Assembly: GCF_000196895.1 (NCBI RefSeq)
Contig: NC_014301.1
Span: 1-44,459, forward strand
Direction of reading: 5' to 3'
Length of the DNA: 44,459 nt
DNA from: Halalkalicoccus jeotgali B3
GTDB taxonomy: Archaea > Halobacteriota > Halobacteria > Halobacteriales > Halalkalicoccaceae
Shown piece after piece: positions 16,254 through 24,320 of this stretch (positions within the stretch are counted from its first letter, which is position 1; each line of letters opens with the position of its first letter). The notes beneath the pieces are model-generated. The model made no database searches, was not told where the DNA came from, and saw only the letters and a program-made list of their open reading frames with translations. A program made the position numbers and the translations under genes.

Positions 16254-19200
16254 ATGGCTGACACGAACGACATTCGAGGCGAACAGACTCGAGAGAAAGA
16301 CCCGACGCAACTGTCCTTGCCGGACATCGACGCGAGCATCCCGATCGTGAGCCGGTTCACGCTCGACGATATTCTCTTCCTCGCCCCGGCGTTCGGCGTG
16401 ACCGCCTTCGGTGGCGTTCTCGTCGCGCTCGGCGCACCACTAGCGGTCATGATCCCGACGACTATTATTGGCCTCGTTGCTGGGCTCGGCGGGGCTGGCG
16501 TGGTCCTGCTCACCCACGAATACACATCGCCATCAGAGCGCCTCACCGAGTGGCGGCGATACCTCGGTATGCGCCGCCAGATGCCTGTTAGCGACACCGT
16601 GGCCGAGCGGTTCGACCACCACGGTGTCCGCCGTATCTTCGACGACGGGACCGCTGAAATGGATGATGGGACACTTGTCGGCCTCGTTCGCGTCGACCCG
16701 CGGACCACGGCGAACATGACCTACGGCGAGCTCGATTCGCTCGTCGCGACCCTCTCGCGGAACATCGACCAGCGGGTCAAAGACTTCGACTTTAGCTACT
16801 ACTCGACGACGCGAGACCACGATCTGGAGGAGACGATCGGCACATACAACGAGCGGGCCTACAGTGGCGTTCTCGACCGGGCGGCGGGCTACATGGGTGA
16901 GTTCATGCGCGGAGTTGTCGAGTGGTTCGAGGAGGTTGATGAGCCGGCAGAGGACCCCCGAGAGATGCATCACTACGTCACGACGTGCGTTGCTCCCGAC
17001 GACGTTCACGTTCGCGATTCGGACGACGATTCGGGCTTCCAGCGTCGGAAGGCCCAGCAGCGCGAGATGTACGACCGGCTCGACACGCTCGAATCCAAGA
17101 TGTTCGCGGGCGTGACAGGCGTCGCGACGGAGTGTGTGAGCGCCGAAGAACACGCGGAGGTTCTCCTCGCGTACTGGACCGGCGAGCAGCACGAGCCGGA
17201 TGAACGCCTTGAGCGGAAGTTCAACCGCAGTGAGGACGGCCCGAGTGTGTGGCCCGATGCCCGGTTGTTCAAGGCCGGCGACGAGGAGAGTGGGACCGTC
17301 GACGACCTCGGAAGCGAGGCGGCCCGTGACCGACTCCAGACGGGTCTCTCTCAGGATCGCGAGGAGTTCGTCGGATCGGATATGGCACTCGCCGGGTCGC
17401 ACTTCGACGCGAAGAAAAGCTACGTTGAGGTCGGCGAGCAGTACGCGGCGACCCTCTGGATCGCGGACTACCCGACGGACATCGAGAGCAACTTTCTGAA
17501 GCCGCTGTACGCGATGGACCGCGTCGACGGCGTGGATCTCGACATTACGATCGACGCGACAGCAGTCGACAAGAAGCAAGCACAAGAGGAACTCCAGGAC
17601 GGCGAGGCGAACATCAACGCTAAGTCGGGCGAGCAGTCCCGGATCGAATCGCGGGGGACCCGAGAAGGTGGGAACGTCTACGAGGATGCCGGAGAGTTGC
17701 TTCGCAACACGAACGCACAAGCGTGGGACATCTCGATGTACGTCACGGTTCGTGCCGGTCCACGGGCCGCTCTCGGCCTCGCAGAGAGTGAGCATCGAGA
17801 CTTCGACAGTTGGGACGCAGCGAAGATGGGCGCGCTCCAAGAGGGGATCGCCGACGTGAAAGAGATCCTCGAATCCTCGCCGGTCGAGGCGACTGTCCTT
17901 CGCCCGTCGCGGATGCAACGCGAGTTGTTCGCTTCGTGCTCGCCGAACAAGGGCAACGTGTTCAACGACGTCCTGAGCGACGATTCGGATCCCGGCATGG
18001 TCGAGAGGCGACTCTCGACGCTCCTCGGGGACGCGGGAACCAGTGGACCGAAGCAAAAGCGCGTTCTCGGTGGGTTCCTCGGTGCGGCGTTCCCGCCGTG
18101 TACGGCGACGATCAACGAGGACGGCGGGCTCAACTGGGGCCGGGACGTTGAGACGGGGCTCCCGTTCCGAACGAATCCGGCGGAGCGTGGCTCCTCGCCG
18201 CACATGATCACGCTTGGGATCACCCGGTCGGGCAAAACCTACGGTGCAAGCTCGGCAGCGAGCGCGTGGTACGCTGAGAGCGACGACCGGACGCTGATAG
18301 TCTGTGATACGCAGGGTGGCTTTACGGGGCTCACACAGATGCTCGGCGGCGAGCACATCGTGATTGAGGGCGACAAGACGATCAATCCGCTCGACGTCCA
18401 AGCCCCGCCGGAAGGGAATCAAGACATCGACGCCTACCGGATGAGTGTCGACCTCGCGACGAACTTCTTTAAGAGTATCCTCGAATCTCAGGGCGTCGAC
18501 GCCTCGGAGTATCACACGATCATCGAGGACGGCATCGAGCGGACGTATCGCGACCACGGAATTTCACCGGGCAACGTCGAAAGCGACGAGAATCCAACCG
18601 TGAGCGACCTCTTGACGACGTGGGAAGACATGGGGGAGAACCCCGGTGACTACACTGTTAGTAGTGCGGACTCCGAGAGCGATGTTCGGGAAGACCGTGC
18701 GGCGGAACTCCTCGCGAAACTCTCGGGATTTTCCGAGAACGGAAAGTACCACAACTTGCTTGGCGAGACGTCGCTCGGGTTGATTGATACTGACGTGAGC
18801 ATGGCCTATCTCGACCTCTCGCAGTTCAATAGCGACACCGACGCCGAGGAGTCGGCAATGATGAGTCTCGCCCAGTCGCAGGTCACGCAAAAGATCCGTC
18901 GGACGGAGGGGGAGGTCATGTTCCTCATCGACGAGGCTCACCAACTCCTCCACAATGACGCTCAGGTGTCATGGCTGCAAAAACAGTTCCGCGAGGTCGC
19001 TCGCTACGATGCGATAATGTGGCTGATGAGCCAGCACCCGTCGGAGTTCGTCTCGAGCAACTCGTCGGATAGTAACGCCGACAAGAAACAGGCGCTCCTC
19101 GATCAGACGAGCTTCAAGCAGATCTACAACATGCCGATGTCCACTACGGAGACTGAGGAGGCGATCCGGGAGATGGTCCCGAACGAGGCGATCGTCGATA

Positions 19201-19532
19201 CGATCAAAAACGACCTCACTCCTGCTCGTGCGAACGCAGGGTATACGGAGTTCGTCTGTGGGGTCACGGACAACGATATCCCCGGCTGGCACCGGGTCCG
19301 TGCCGAGGCGTCGCCGCTTGAGGACTACGTGCTCAACTACGACGCCGACGACCACGGCGAGTTCGATCGCTACATGAGCCGGTTCCTCAACGGGAGCGCG
19401 CTCGCGCCCGTTGAACAGCAATTCCACGAGGAGGATGAACAGTCCGGCGAGCTCGAGGACGAGGACACGGCCGACGCGATCGCCGCTTCGCCCCTCACTG
19501 AAATGTACGCGAACGCGGAGGCTGACGACTGA
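16254..19532 (+). CDS. virB4: VirB4/TraC-like conjugation ATPase with N-terminal membrane segments
   Basis: A 1,092-aa ATPase of the HerA/VirB4 superfamily. Walker A GITRSGKTYG is near residue 655 and Walker B MFLIDEAHQLL near 889. The middle shows the VirB4 pattern of an extended N-terminal domain before the ATPase core. Residues about 38-85 contain two hydrophobic helices (FLAPAFGVTAFGGVLVALG and MIPTTIIGLVAGLGGAGVV), resembling a VirB3/PrgI-type membrane piece fused to the ATPase, as in several archaeal and Gram-positive systems. VirB4 powers pilus assembly and DNA transfer at the inner face of the membrane. It is the last gene of the pilin-VirB6-VirB4 operon and is followed by GC-rich hairpins. 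Confidence 0.9.
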   Translation: MADTNDIRGEQTREKDPTQLSLPDIDASIPIVSRFTLDDILFLAPAFGVTAFGGVLVALGAPLAVMIPTTIIGLVAGLGGAGVVLLTHEYTSPSERLTEWRRYLGMRRQMPVSDTVAERFDHHGVRRIFDDGTAEMDDGTLVGLVRVDPRTTANMTYGELDSLVATLSRNIDQRVKDFDFSYYSTTRDHDLEETIGTYNERAYSGVLDRAAGYMGEFMRGVVEWFEEVDEPAEDPREMHHYVTTCVAPDDVHVRDSDDDSGFQRRKAQQREMYDRLDTLESKMFAGVTGVATECVSAEEHAEVLLAYWTGEQHEPDERLERKFNRSEDGPSVWPDARLFKAGDEESGTVDDLGSEAARDRLQTGLSQDREEFVGSDMALAGSHFDAKKSYVEVGEQYAATLWIADYPTDIESNFLKPLYAMDRVDGVDLDITIDATAVDKKQAQEELQDGEANINAKSGEQSRIESRGTREGGNVYEDAGELLRNTNAQAWDISMYVTVRAGPRAALGLAESEHRDFDSWDAAKMGALQEGIADVKEILESSPVEATVLRPSRMQRELFASCSPNKGNVFNDVLSDDSDPGMVERRLSTLLGDAGTSGPKQKRVLGGFLGAAFPPCTATINEDGGLNWGRDVETGLPFRTNPAERGSSPHMITLGITRSGKTYGASSAASAWYAESDDRTLIVCDTQGGFTGLTQMLGGEHIVIEGDKTINPLDVQAPPEGNQDIDAYRMSVDLATNFFKSILESQGVDASEYHTIIEDGIERTYRDHGISPGNVESDENPTVSDLLTTWEDMGENPGDYTVSSADSESDVREDRAAELLAKLSGFSENGKYHNLLGETSLGLIDTDVSMAYLDLSQFNSDTDAEESAMMSLAQSQVTQKIRRTEGEVMFLIDEAHQLLHNDAQVSWLQKQFREVARYDAIMWLMSQHPSEFVSSNSSDSNADKKQALLDQTSFKQIYNMPMSTTETEEAIREMVPNEAIVDTIKNDLTPARANAGYTEFVCGVTDNDIPGWHRVRAEASPLEDYVLNYDADDHGEFDRYMSRFLNGSALAPVEQQFHEEDEQSGELEDEDTADAIAASPLTEMYANAEADD

Positions 19533-19613
19533 TGCCCACACATACGGTCTTTTTCGCCTCTGCCCTTGGGCACCCCTCTTAAGGGGATATTGACACCCCG
19601 TGTCGAAACCGGG

Positions 19614-19704
19614 CCACCCCCTCACTATGAGGCGGTGGGGTTCATCCCGCTGTGGTGGGGGAAGCGGGGCTGGTATCTTATCCCGCCAGCGCGCCGGAGG
19701 CGCG
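19614..19704. other. Cluster of GC-rich hairpins after virB4
   Basis: Three consecutive stem-loops: 19614-19638 (ccacc/ggtgg enclosing cctca/tgagg), 19646-19668 (cccgct/agcggg) and 19690-19704 (cgcgcc/ggcgcg). A longer arm near 19610 (ccgggccacc) nearly complements sequence near 19722 (ggtggccggg). No T-run follows, so simple termination is not obvious. A structured RNA or a protein-binding region is possible. Apart from the microprotein candidates listed, 19533-20498 contains no convincing gene. Confidence 0.4.
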
Positions 19705-19915
19705 ACGGCAGGGGCGGTGCGGTGGCCGGGACGGTGTAAAGGTAATATGGCTCTCTGAGTTTTCGACACAAGGAATATGCAGTCCTCATCGAATGAGTGG
19801 AATTCGGCCAGGCGAACAACCCCGACATTTCACCCAGGGGCTATGTCGAGGCAGCACTTCCCCTACTTCAGAGCGTTCAGGGAAGGGTCCTCCCGCCTGC
19901 TGCGACCGTTAGGGA

Positions 19916-19996
19916 TCAGCTGACAGTCCGCTTCGCGAGCAGCCACCCGACCGCACCCAACGGAAGCACCATAAGCCCCGTTGTGGTCTTTTTCAC
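19916..19996 (-). CDS. Possible 26-aa membrane microprotein
   Basis: A short minus-strand frame from a GTG: KKTTTGLMVLPLGAVGWLLA followed by KRTVS. It has the look of a single-span membrane peptide like the one at 20609-20695. There is no ribosome site or overlap to support translation, so confidence is low. Confidence 0.2.
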   Translation of the reverse strand: MKKTTTGLMVLPLGAVGWLLAKRTVS

Positions 19997-20283
19997 GAGA
20001 TATCTCGCGTTCACATTGCGGAGGGTACCTATCCCCAGGCCAAAGGTTTGACCCTAGGGCCCTTCGTCAAGGTCTTCCCTCCACAATCAAAATAAATGTC
20101 TACTGTGATAAGTATTACTGTATTTCCATTTATCCAATACGAATGCAGCTGCTGGACCGCGAGATATGCACATCCGGAAGTGAAACCCAGACCAAATTCT
20201 ACTGATTCCCCTACGACTTCGAAACTTATCGGTGACTAGGTGCCGAGAAGACTCTCTATATGTGATACTGATTTCGCATCGAA

Positions 20284-20306
20284 AACCTCTCCGAATCGGA
20301 GAGGTT
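20284..20306. repeat. Perfect 11-bp palindrome with one-base centre
   Basis: AACCTCTCCGA (20284-20294), a single A, then TCGGAGAGGTT (20296-20306). It lies in gene-free DNA and is the most perfect compact palindrome in the window, fitting a dimeric regulator site, a recombinase site or an intrinsic hairpin. Confidence 0.7.
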
Positions 20307-20425
20307 CAACATGATCGACGGGGTGTATCCGTCGTGGCAGCTATTGTGAGCCTGCCAACAAGTCAAACAATGTCAATATACTTAAAATTTGGGTAGCTGT
20401 CACTATCGAATTATGTGGTCTTGGG

Positions 20426-20442
20426 CTGGGGATTTTCCCCAG
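20426..20442 (-). terminator. Hairpin downstream of the zinc-finger microprotein
   Basis: CTGGGGA/TCCCCAG with a 3-base loop, 57 bases past the stop of the minus-strand gene ending at 20499. The stem is strong but there is no following T-run on either strand, so termination is only a guess. Confidence 0.3.
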
Positions 20443-20498
20443 TCGGGAAAGCGGCGGCACTCAGTACTACGCTCCCGCTAGAAACGAGGCATCGGTGG

Positions 20499-20612
20499 CT
20501 ACGCCTCAAAGTGTGTCCGAAGGATACACTTGGAACAAAGCGTCGCCCGCACGGCGGTGGTGACGGGCTCGACTTCGCGCCCGCACCGGTCGCACACGGT
20601 CATGTCGTTCAT
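20499..20612 (-). CDS. 37-aa CxxC zinc-finger microprotein
   Basis: MNDMTVCDRCGREVEP followed by ATLCSKCILR: two CxxC pairs 19 residues apart, a zinc-ribbon fold. The ATG overlaps the stop of the preceding membrane microprotein gene (ATGA at 20609-20612), indicating translational coupling. Haloarchaea have many CPxCG-type small zinc-finger proteins, several affecting biofilm and motility; the target of this one is unknown. Confidence 0.65.
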   Translation of the reverse strand: MNDMTVCDRCGREVEPVTTAVRATLCSKCILRTHFEA

Positions 20613-20695
20613 ATCACACCCCCGACAAGGTAGGCACCCGCAATAACTCCCCCGACGAGCGCGACTGCGAGCGACAGGACGTGCCGACGGATCAC
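20609..20695 (-). CDS. 28-aa single-span membrane microprotein, GTG start
   Basis: IRRHVLSLAVALVGGVIAGA then YLVGGVI: two arginines followed by one hydrophobic helix, giving an N-in topology. The frame extends upstream to 20833, but that part is not protein-like, so the GTG at 20695 is preferred. It ends in an ATGA overlap with the zinc-finger gene; the pair looks like a unit. Confidence 0.45.
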   Translation of the reverse strand: MIRRHVLSLAVALVGGVIAGAYLVGGVI

Positions 20696-21022
20696 CCCTC
20701 TCGAGCTTGGCGGTATGACGACTGTCCCGAGCGAGCGAGGAATCCCCGTCTCGGAACGGAGCGAAGAGACGTGAGAATACGGCGTTACTTGCTCGTGAGT
20801 GAGGGTTCTGGTAGCCAGCTGCGCCAGAGACATGGATAGTTCACATCTGTTGATCGTACTTGGAGAACCGATTTACACAGGAAATACACACAGTGATTAG
20901 CCTATAAACCCATCCAGAAATTGTCAATGATTGCGTGTAAGATATAGAGCGTGAATCACGCAAATCGGGAGGATATAGGTTAACCTCAAATTCTAAGGGA
21001 CTGTGAAGGATCTCATCGCTCA

Positions 21023-21529
21023 ATGAGGCCTGAGATTCGGAGACGGGATACGTGGTCGTTCAACGAGGGTAGAGAAATCGTCGAGAAAAAGGGTTTGAAA
21101 GAGGAGTTACCAGCAATTGCAGAGGCATATATCGACTATGGTGGGGGGAATCAGTATTTGAGTGACCGGCGTGAACTACTTGATCCGCTGGGATGGGAGC
21201 AGGAGGTCTCAGTGAAGTTTGAGACGACCACCGATTACGACGTAGTCTCTCGTCGAGCGAGTTTTGATGCCTATAATGATGGAGTTGTAGTCGAACACGA
21301 GAGCGGTGAGCAAATGCGTGTGAACTGGCATTTGATGAAAATGGAGATCGCTCATCGCGATCCCAACGTGTTCTCGATGGGTCGCACCGCTGATGCGGGT
21401 GTACTGTTGATTCCTTCGTACGTTAATTTCCCTACTCTCGGAAGAACTGAGAACGATGTTCAAGCAGTGTTAGAGCAGTATTTTGATTTCTCTATACCGC
21501 TGTTTGTCTGGGAGTACCCTACAGAGTGA
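21023..21529 (+). CDS. BglII/BstYI-like PD-(D/E)XK endonuclease, orphan
   Basis: A 168-aa protein. Residues 81-97 (FDAYNDGVVVEHESGEQ) contain D82, E91 and E93. The spacing D-x8-E-x-E equals that of the catalytic D84-E93-Q95 of BglII as I recall it. The following NWHLMKMEIAHRD helix and the strand ADAGVLLIPSY also fit the BglII/BstYI fold. Such enzymes cut short palindromes and normally sit beside a methyltransferase. None is adjacent here; the only methyltransferase in the plasmid is the fused one at 43500/1-3192. It could be a solitary plasmid-defence nuclease, a selfish endonuclease, or a family member with another role. Confidence 0.55.
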   Translation: MRPEIRRRDTWSFNEGREIVEKKGLKEELPAIAEAYIDYGGGNQYLSDRRELLDPLGWEQEVSVKFETTTDYDVVSRRASFDAYNDGVVVEHESGEQMRVNWHLMKMEIAHRDPNVFSMGRTADAGVLLIPSYVNFPTLGRTENDVQAVLEQYFDFSIPLFVWEYPTE

Positions 21530-21631
21530 GATACGCGCTGTCTATTCAGCAGACCAGCGAAAACACTATCGATAAATAGCAATATCTCTAGCGGCCAGTT
21601 CGCTTCATTCAGATCATTCTCTGACACCTTC

Positions 21632-21679
21632 CCTTGTGCAACAATCACCTTCGTGAGAAGGAGGATGTGTTACACAAGG
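21632..21679. repeat. Inverted-repeat element, copy 1 of 3
   Basis: Left arm CCTTGTGCAAC (21632-21642) and right arm GTTACACAAGG (21669-21679), one mismatch. The interior forms a second hairpin CCTTC/GAAGG with loop GTGA. Shared with copies at 25101 and 40881. It lies about 100 bases after the orphan nuclease gene. Confidence 0.85.
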
Positions 21680-21794
21680 TAAGACGAATCAAAAATATCA
21701 GAATCTAAGACACGATTGGTAGGCCCGCGTTCTCAGACTGGCCGGGTATACCCACGTTTTTATCGCGCTCAATGGGTAAAATACTAGGATATTG

Positions 21795-21882
21795 ACCACA
21801 GTGCTATTACTGTGTACCACAGTAGACGAAATCGGCAGATGGCAGCGGTATGTGGGCTTGCCCACATCAGGTCTTTAACCTG
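21795..21882. other. oriT: oriT-like region upstream of the mobilisation genes
   Basis: Immediately before the RHH-relaxase-coupling operon lie direct repeats ACCACAGT (21795-21802, 21816-21823), an inverted pair CACAGT/ACTGTG (21797-21814), a perfect 7-bp hairpin TGTGGGC/GCCCACA with a 2-base loop (21851-21866), and a second hairpin CAGGT/ACCTG (21868-21882). A strong hairpin plus iterated accessory sites next to a relaxase gene is the classical layout of a transfer origin. The nick site cannot be named from sequence. Confidence 0.45.
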
Positions 21883-21951
21883 CCTTTCTCTCAAATTGCC
21901 CACCAAACAGCGCAGTTCCGCCCCGCCAGCATACCCCACGGACGAAAATAC

Positions 21952-22470
21952 ATGACTGGTGATAATGACAGCGGACGGACCAAGCGGGTCACATTCTACG
22001 TCTCGGAAAACGAACAAAACGCACTCAAACGAGAAGCCCAAGAACAGGACAAATCTCTGAGTGCCTACTGCCTCCAGCTCATTCGACGCCAACGCCAACT
22101 CGATGCTGAAGAACAACTCGCCGAGGACCTCAACGTCGAACAACGCCTCGAGGAAATTACCCAGCAAGCCATTGACCGGATCAACGACTCTGTCGGGGAC
22201 GTCGAAGAAACGGCCGAGGACCTCCGCGATATTCACGCCAGATCCGCGAACTACCCCCTCGTGAACTTCCGCCTGCTCATGCGCCAGCACAGCCCTCCCG
22301 AAACGTGGATCGACGACCAATTCACATGGTCACGCAACCGGCTTCGCGAACCACTCGCCGAACACGACCCCCTCGACGGCCTCATGACTGACGATAGCAG
22401 CGACGACAGTAGTGACGAAAGTGAGGACAGAGACGATGGTAAAGTGACCGACATTGACGACCTGATCTAA
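21952..22470 (+). CDS. MobC-like ribbon-helix-helix relaxosome accessory protein
   Basis: A 172-aa protein. RVTFYVSENEQNALKREAQE then SLSAYCLQLIRRQ is the RHH domain typical of MobC/TraY-type accessory proteins that bind oriT and help the relaxase. Helical and acidic segments follow, ending in a Ser/Asp-rich tail. The ATG at 21952 is chosen because the upstream part of the open frame overlaps the hairpins of the oriT candidate. The stop is 2 bases before the relaxase start, and the coupling protein follows, so the three form one operon. Confidence 0.65.
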   Translation: MTGDNDSGRTKRVTFYVSENEQNALKREAQEQDKSLSAYCLQLIRRQRQLDAEEQLAEDLNVEQRLEEITQQAIDRINDSVGDVEETAEDLRDIHARSANYPLVNFRLLMRQHSPPETWIDDQFTWSRNRLREPLAEHDPLDGLMTDDSSDDSSDESEDRDDGKVTDIDDLI

Positions 22471-22472
22471 CT

Positions 22473-22997
22473 ATGCACGGAGACGATCGGGACACGATCT
22501 ACAAGACGAATTATAGGGACGATGAAGGCACTGAGAAGCTCACGAACTACCTCCAGCATGACAATCAGAAGGTCCGCGACCGGACGGGACGAGCCATGTC
22601 CGATCGCGAGATCGAACAGTTCAACGACAAGGCTGCCGGCCGGCGAAACCGACACATCATCATTTCACCCCGAGATCACGAGGACCTCTCAGATCGCGAA
22701 TTAGATCGGGCGACTCGCGAGTACATGAGCGAGATGATCGAGGACCGCCCAACCGCGGACTACGCCTACGCCGTCCACGACGACAAAGAGCACGGCAAGG
22801 ACGTTCATATCGCCATGACAGCAGGCGACAAGCAGGACTTAGAGATGTACCCAGACGACATCCGACGCGAGCGAAAGCAAGCGCACGAGGCGTATCTCGA
22901 GTACGGACGCGACCGAACTCAGGAGCAAGAACAAGAGCAGGAACAGGAACAACAGAACGACCGTGGGCGCGATCTCGGAGGCGGGAGGGGCCGATAA
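22473..22997 (+). CDS. HUH-type relaxase candidate (MOBP/VirD2-like)
   Basis: A 174-aa protein. KLTNYLQ at residues 22-28, RHIIISPRDHEDLSDREL at 60-77 and YAYAVHDDKEHGKDVHIAM at 97-115 follow the order of relaxase motifs: an N-terminal Tyr region, an hhhSP strand, then the histidine motif. Here the metal cluster reads H102-x-D104-x2-H107...D110-x-H112, so the usual HxH is DxH with one extra residue. Candidate nucleophiles are Y10, Y14 and Y26. The protein is short and ends in a Glu-Gln repeat and an Arg/Gly tail. Relaxases nick oriT and pilot single-stranded DNA. The stop overlaps the VirD4 ATG. Position between MobC-like and VirD4 genes strongly supports the assignment. Confidence 0.65.
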   Translation: MHGDDRDTIYKTNYRDDEGTEKLTNYLQHDNQKVRDRTGRAMSDREIEQFNDKAAGRRNRHIIISPRDHEDLSDRELDRATREYMSEMIEDRPTADYAYAVHDDKEHGKDVHIAMTAGDKQDLEMYPDDIRRERKQAHEAYLEYGRDRTQEQEQEQEQEQQNDRGRDLGGGRGR

Positions 22998-24319
22998 TGG
23001 TGGTCGAGACCCTTCTTCCGGTGGCCGCTGTTGGTAGCACGGCTGGGCTCGCATACGCCGCAAAGCGGAAAGTGTACCCGGCCATGCCGACGCCCGATGA
23101 AGACACATTCGTCCTCCCGATCAAGGTCACATCTGCCGACGCCGAGGATATCAACAGCTGGTTTGTCAGAGGCATGCGGATCCCCAGGCGGTCACTCCTC
23201 ACACTCGGTGCCAGTGGGGCAGGGAAGAGCGAGACGCTGAAACACTTCGTCGATCAGCTCCAGAACGAGCCAAACGAGCCCGTCGTCGTCTACGATCACA
23301 AAACGGACTATCAGGAGTTCCTTGAGGAGCGAGGGGTGGACATGATCCGACTCTCATCCGGGGGTTCGACCGGGGGAGATGGGTCCGAAATCGCGTGGAA
23401 TATCTTTGAGGAAATCGAGCACGAGGAGGATGCCGATGAACTCGCGCGAGCACTGTTCCCCGAGCAGAACGGGGACTTCTGGAATGCCGCTGGTCGGCAA
23501 CTGTTCGCGGCGACTCTCAAGTACATCCGCCGGGAGGTGGTGGGTCCGGATAACGCCGACCTCGTTCGCTACTGGGAACGCACGGTCCCCGAGAAAATGC
23601 ACGAGAAGCTGACGAGAGACGGCCACGAGGACCTCGCGGCTGCCGCAAGCGCGATTAACCCCGAGACGGAACGCCAGGCCGGCTCCGTGTTCGCGACCGC
23701 CCAGCAGCAGGTCACGGACCTCTTCGTCGGTGACTTCGCCAAGAGCGGCGAGTTCTCGATCCGCGAGTACATGCAGAACCCGGACGGCCGGGTCTTAGTA
23801 CTCGACTACCCGACACGACAGTCCGGCACGATCGCGCCCGTGTTCCGCTACCTGATTGACCAGGCCATCATGCACGGGATGGACGATCCTGGTCGATCGG
23901 CGTACTACCTACTCGACGAGATCGAACACCTGGACGCGACGATCAAGCGCCTCGGTGAGCTGATCAACGTCGGTCGAGGCGTCAACTGCCAAGCGATCCT
24001 CTCGCTCCAGTCGATCGCCCAGCTCGAGGACACCTACGGAAAGGAACGAGCGCATGCGCTGCTGTCGGGCATGGTCACGGTAATTGGTCTTCGGACGGCC
24101 GACGAGGAAAGCGTGGACTTTCTCCGCGAGACAATTGGGACGTCCTTTGAGCAGTATACTCGCAACGCGGGGAGTGATCGGACGCCACGCGAAAACGAGG
24201 AGAAAGAAGAGTATCAGTTCGCGAAGGGCGACCTCCGGAACTTCGACCCTGGTGAAGCGGTGATCTGCCGGCAGGGTAGTGGATGGGTTCACGGCCAGAT
24301 CCAGTTGCTCGAGGAGTGA
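22997..24319 (+). CDS. virD4: VirD4/TraG-type coupling ATPase
   Basis: A 440-aa HerA/FtsK-like ATPase. A short hydrophobic N-terminus (TLLPVAAVGSTAGLAYAA) may anchor it. Walker A LGASGAGKSETLK is at residues 70-82, Walker B AYYLLDEIEHL near 302. It also has YDHKTDYQEF after Walker A and the LQSIAQLEDTYG segment typical of coupling proteins. Coupling proteins recognise the relaxosome and pump DNA into the T4SS channel. The ATG overlaps the relaxase stop (TAATG). Its partners VirB4 and VirB6 are encoded 3-8 kb upstream, outside this operon. Confidence 0.85.
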   Translation: MVVETLLPVAAVGSTAGLAYAAKRKVYPAMPTPDEDTFVLPIKVTSADAEDINSWFVRGMRIPRRSLLTLGASGAGKSETLKHFVDQLQNEPNEPVVVYDHKTDYQEFLEERGVDMIRLSSGGSTGGDGSEIAWNIFEEIEHEEDADELARALFPEQNGDFWNAAGRQLFAATLKYIRREVVGPDNADLVRYWERTVPEKMHEKLTRDGHEDLAAAASAINPETERQAGSVFATAQQQVTDLFVGDFAKSGEFSIREYMQNPDGRVLVLDYPTRQSGTIAPVFRYLIDQAIMHGMDDPGRSAYYLLDEIEHLDATIKRLGELINVGRGVNCQAILSLQSIAQLEDTYGKERAHALLSGMVTVIGLRTADEESVDFLRETIGTSFEQYTRNAGSDRTPRENEEKEEYQFAKGDLRNFDPGEAVICRQGSGWVHGQIQLLEE

Positions 24320-24320
24320 T

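Noticed and set aside
16533..18557. 674-codon minus-strand frame inside virB4
   Set aside because: It is the antisense shadow of a GC-rich gene; composition is Arg/Val-rich and the plus-strand frame has clear ATPase motifs.
18969..19769. 266-codon minus-strand frame over the virB4 3' end
   Set aside because: Shadow frame with Arg/Leu-rich, non-haloarchaeal composition and no recognisable motif.
20841..21023. 60-aa minus-strand gene before the BglII-like gene
   Set aside because: Overlaps the promoter of the plus-strand gene and has no recognisable features.
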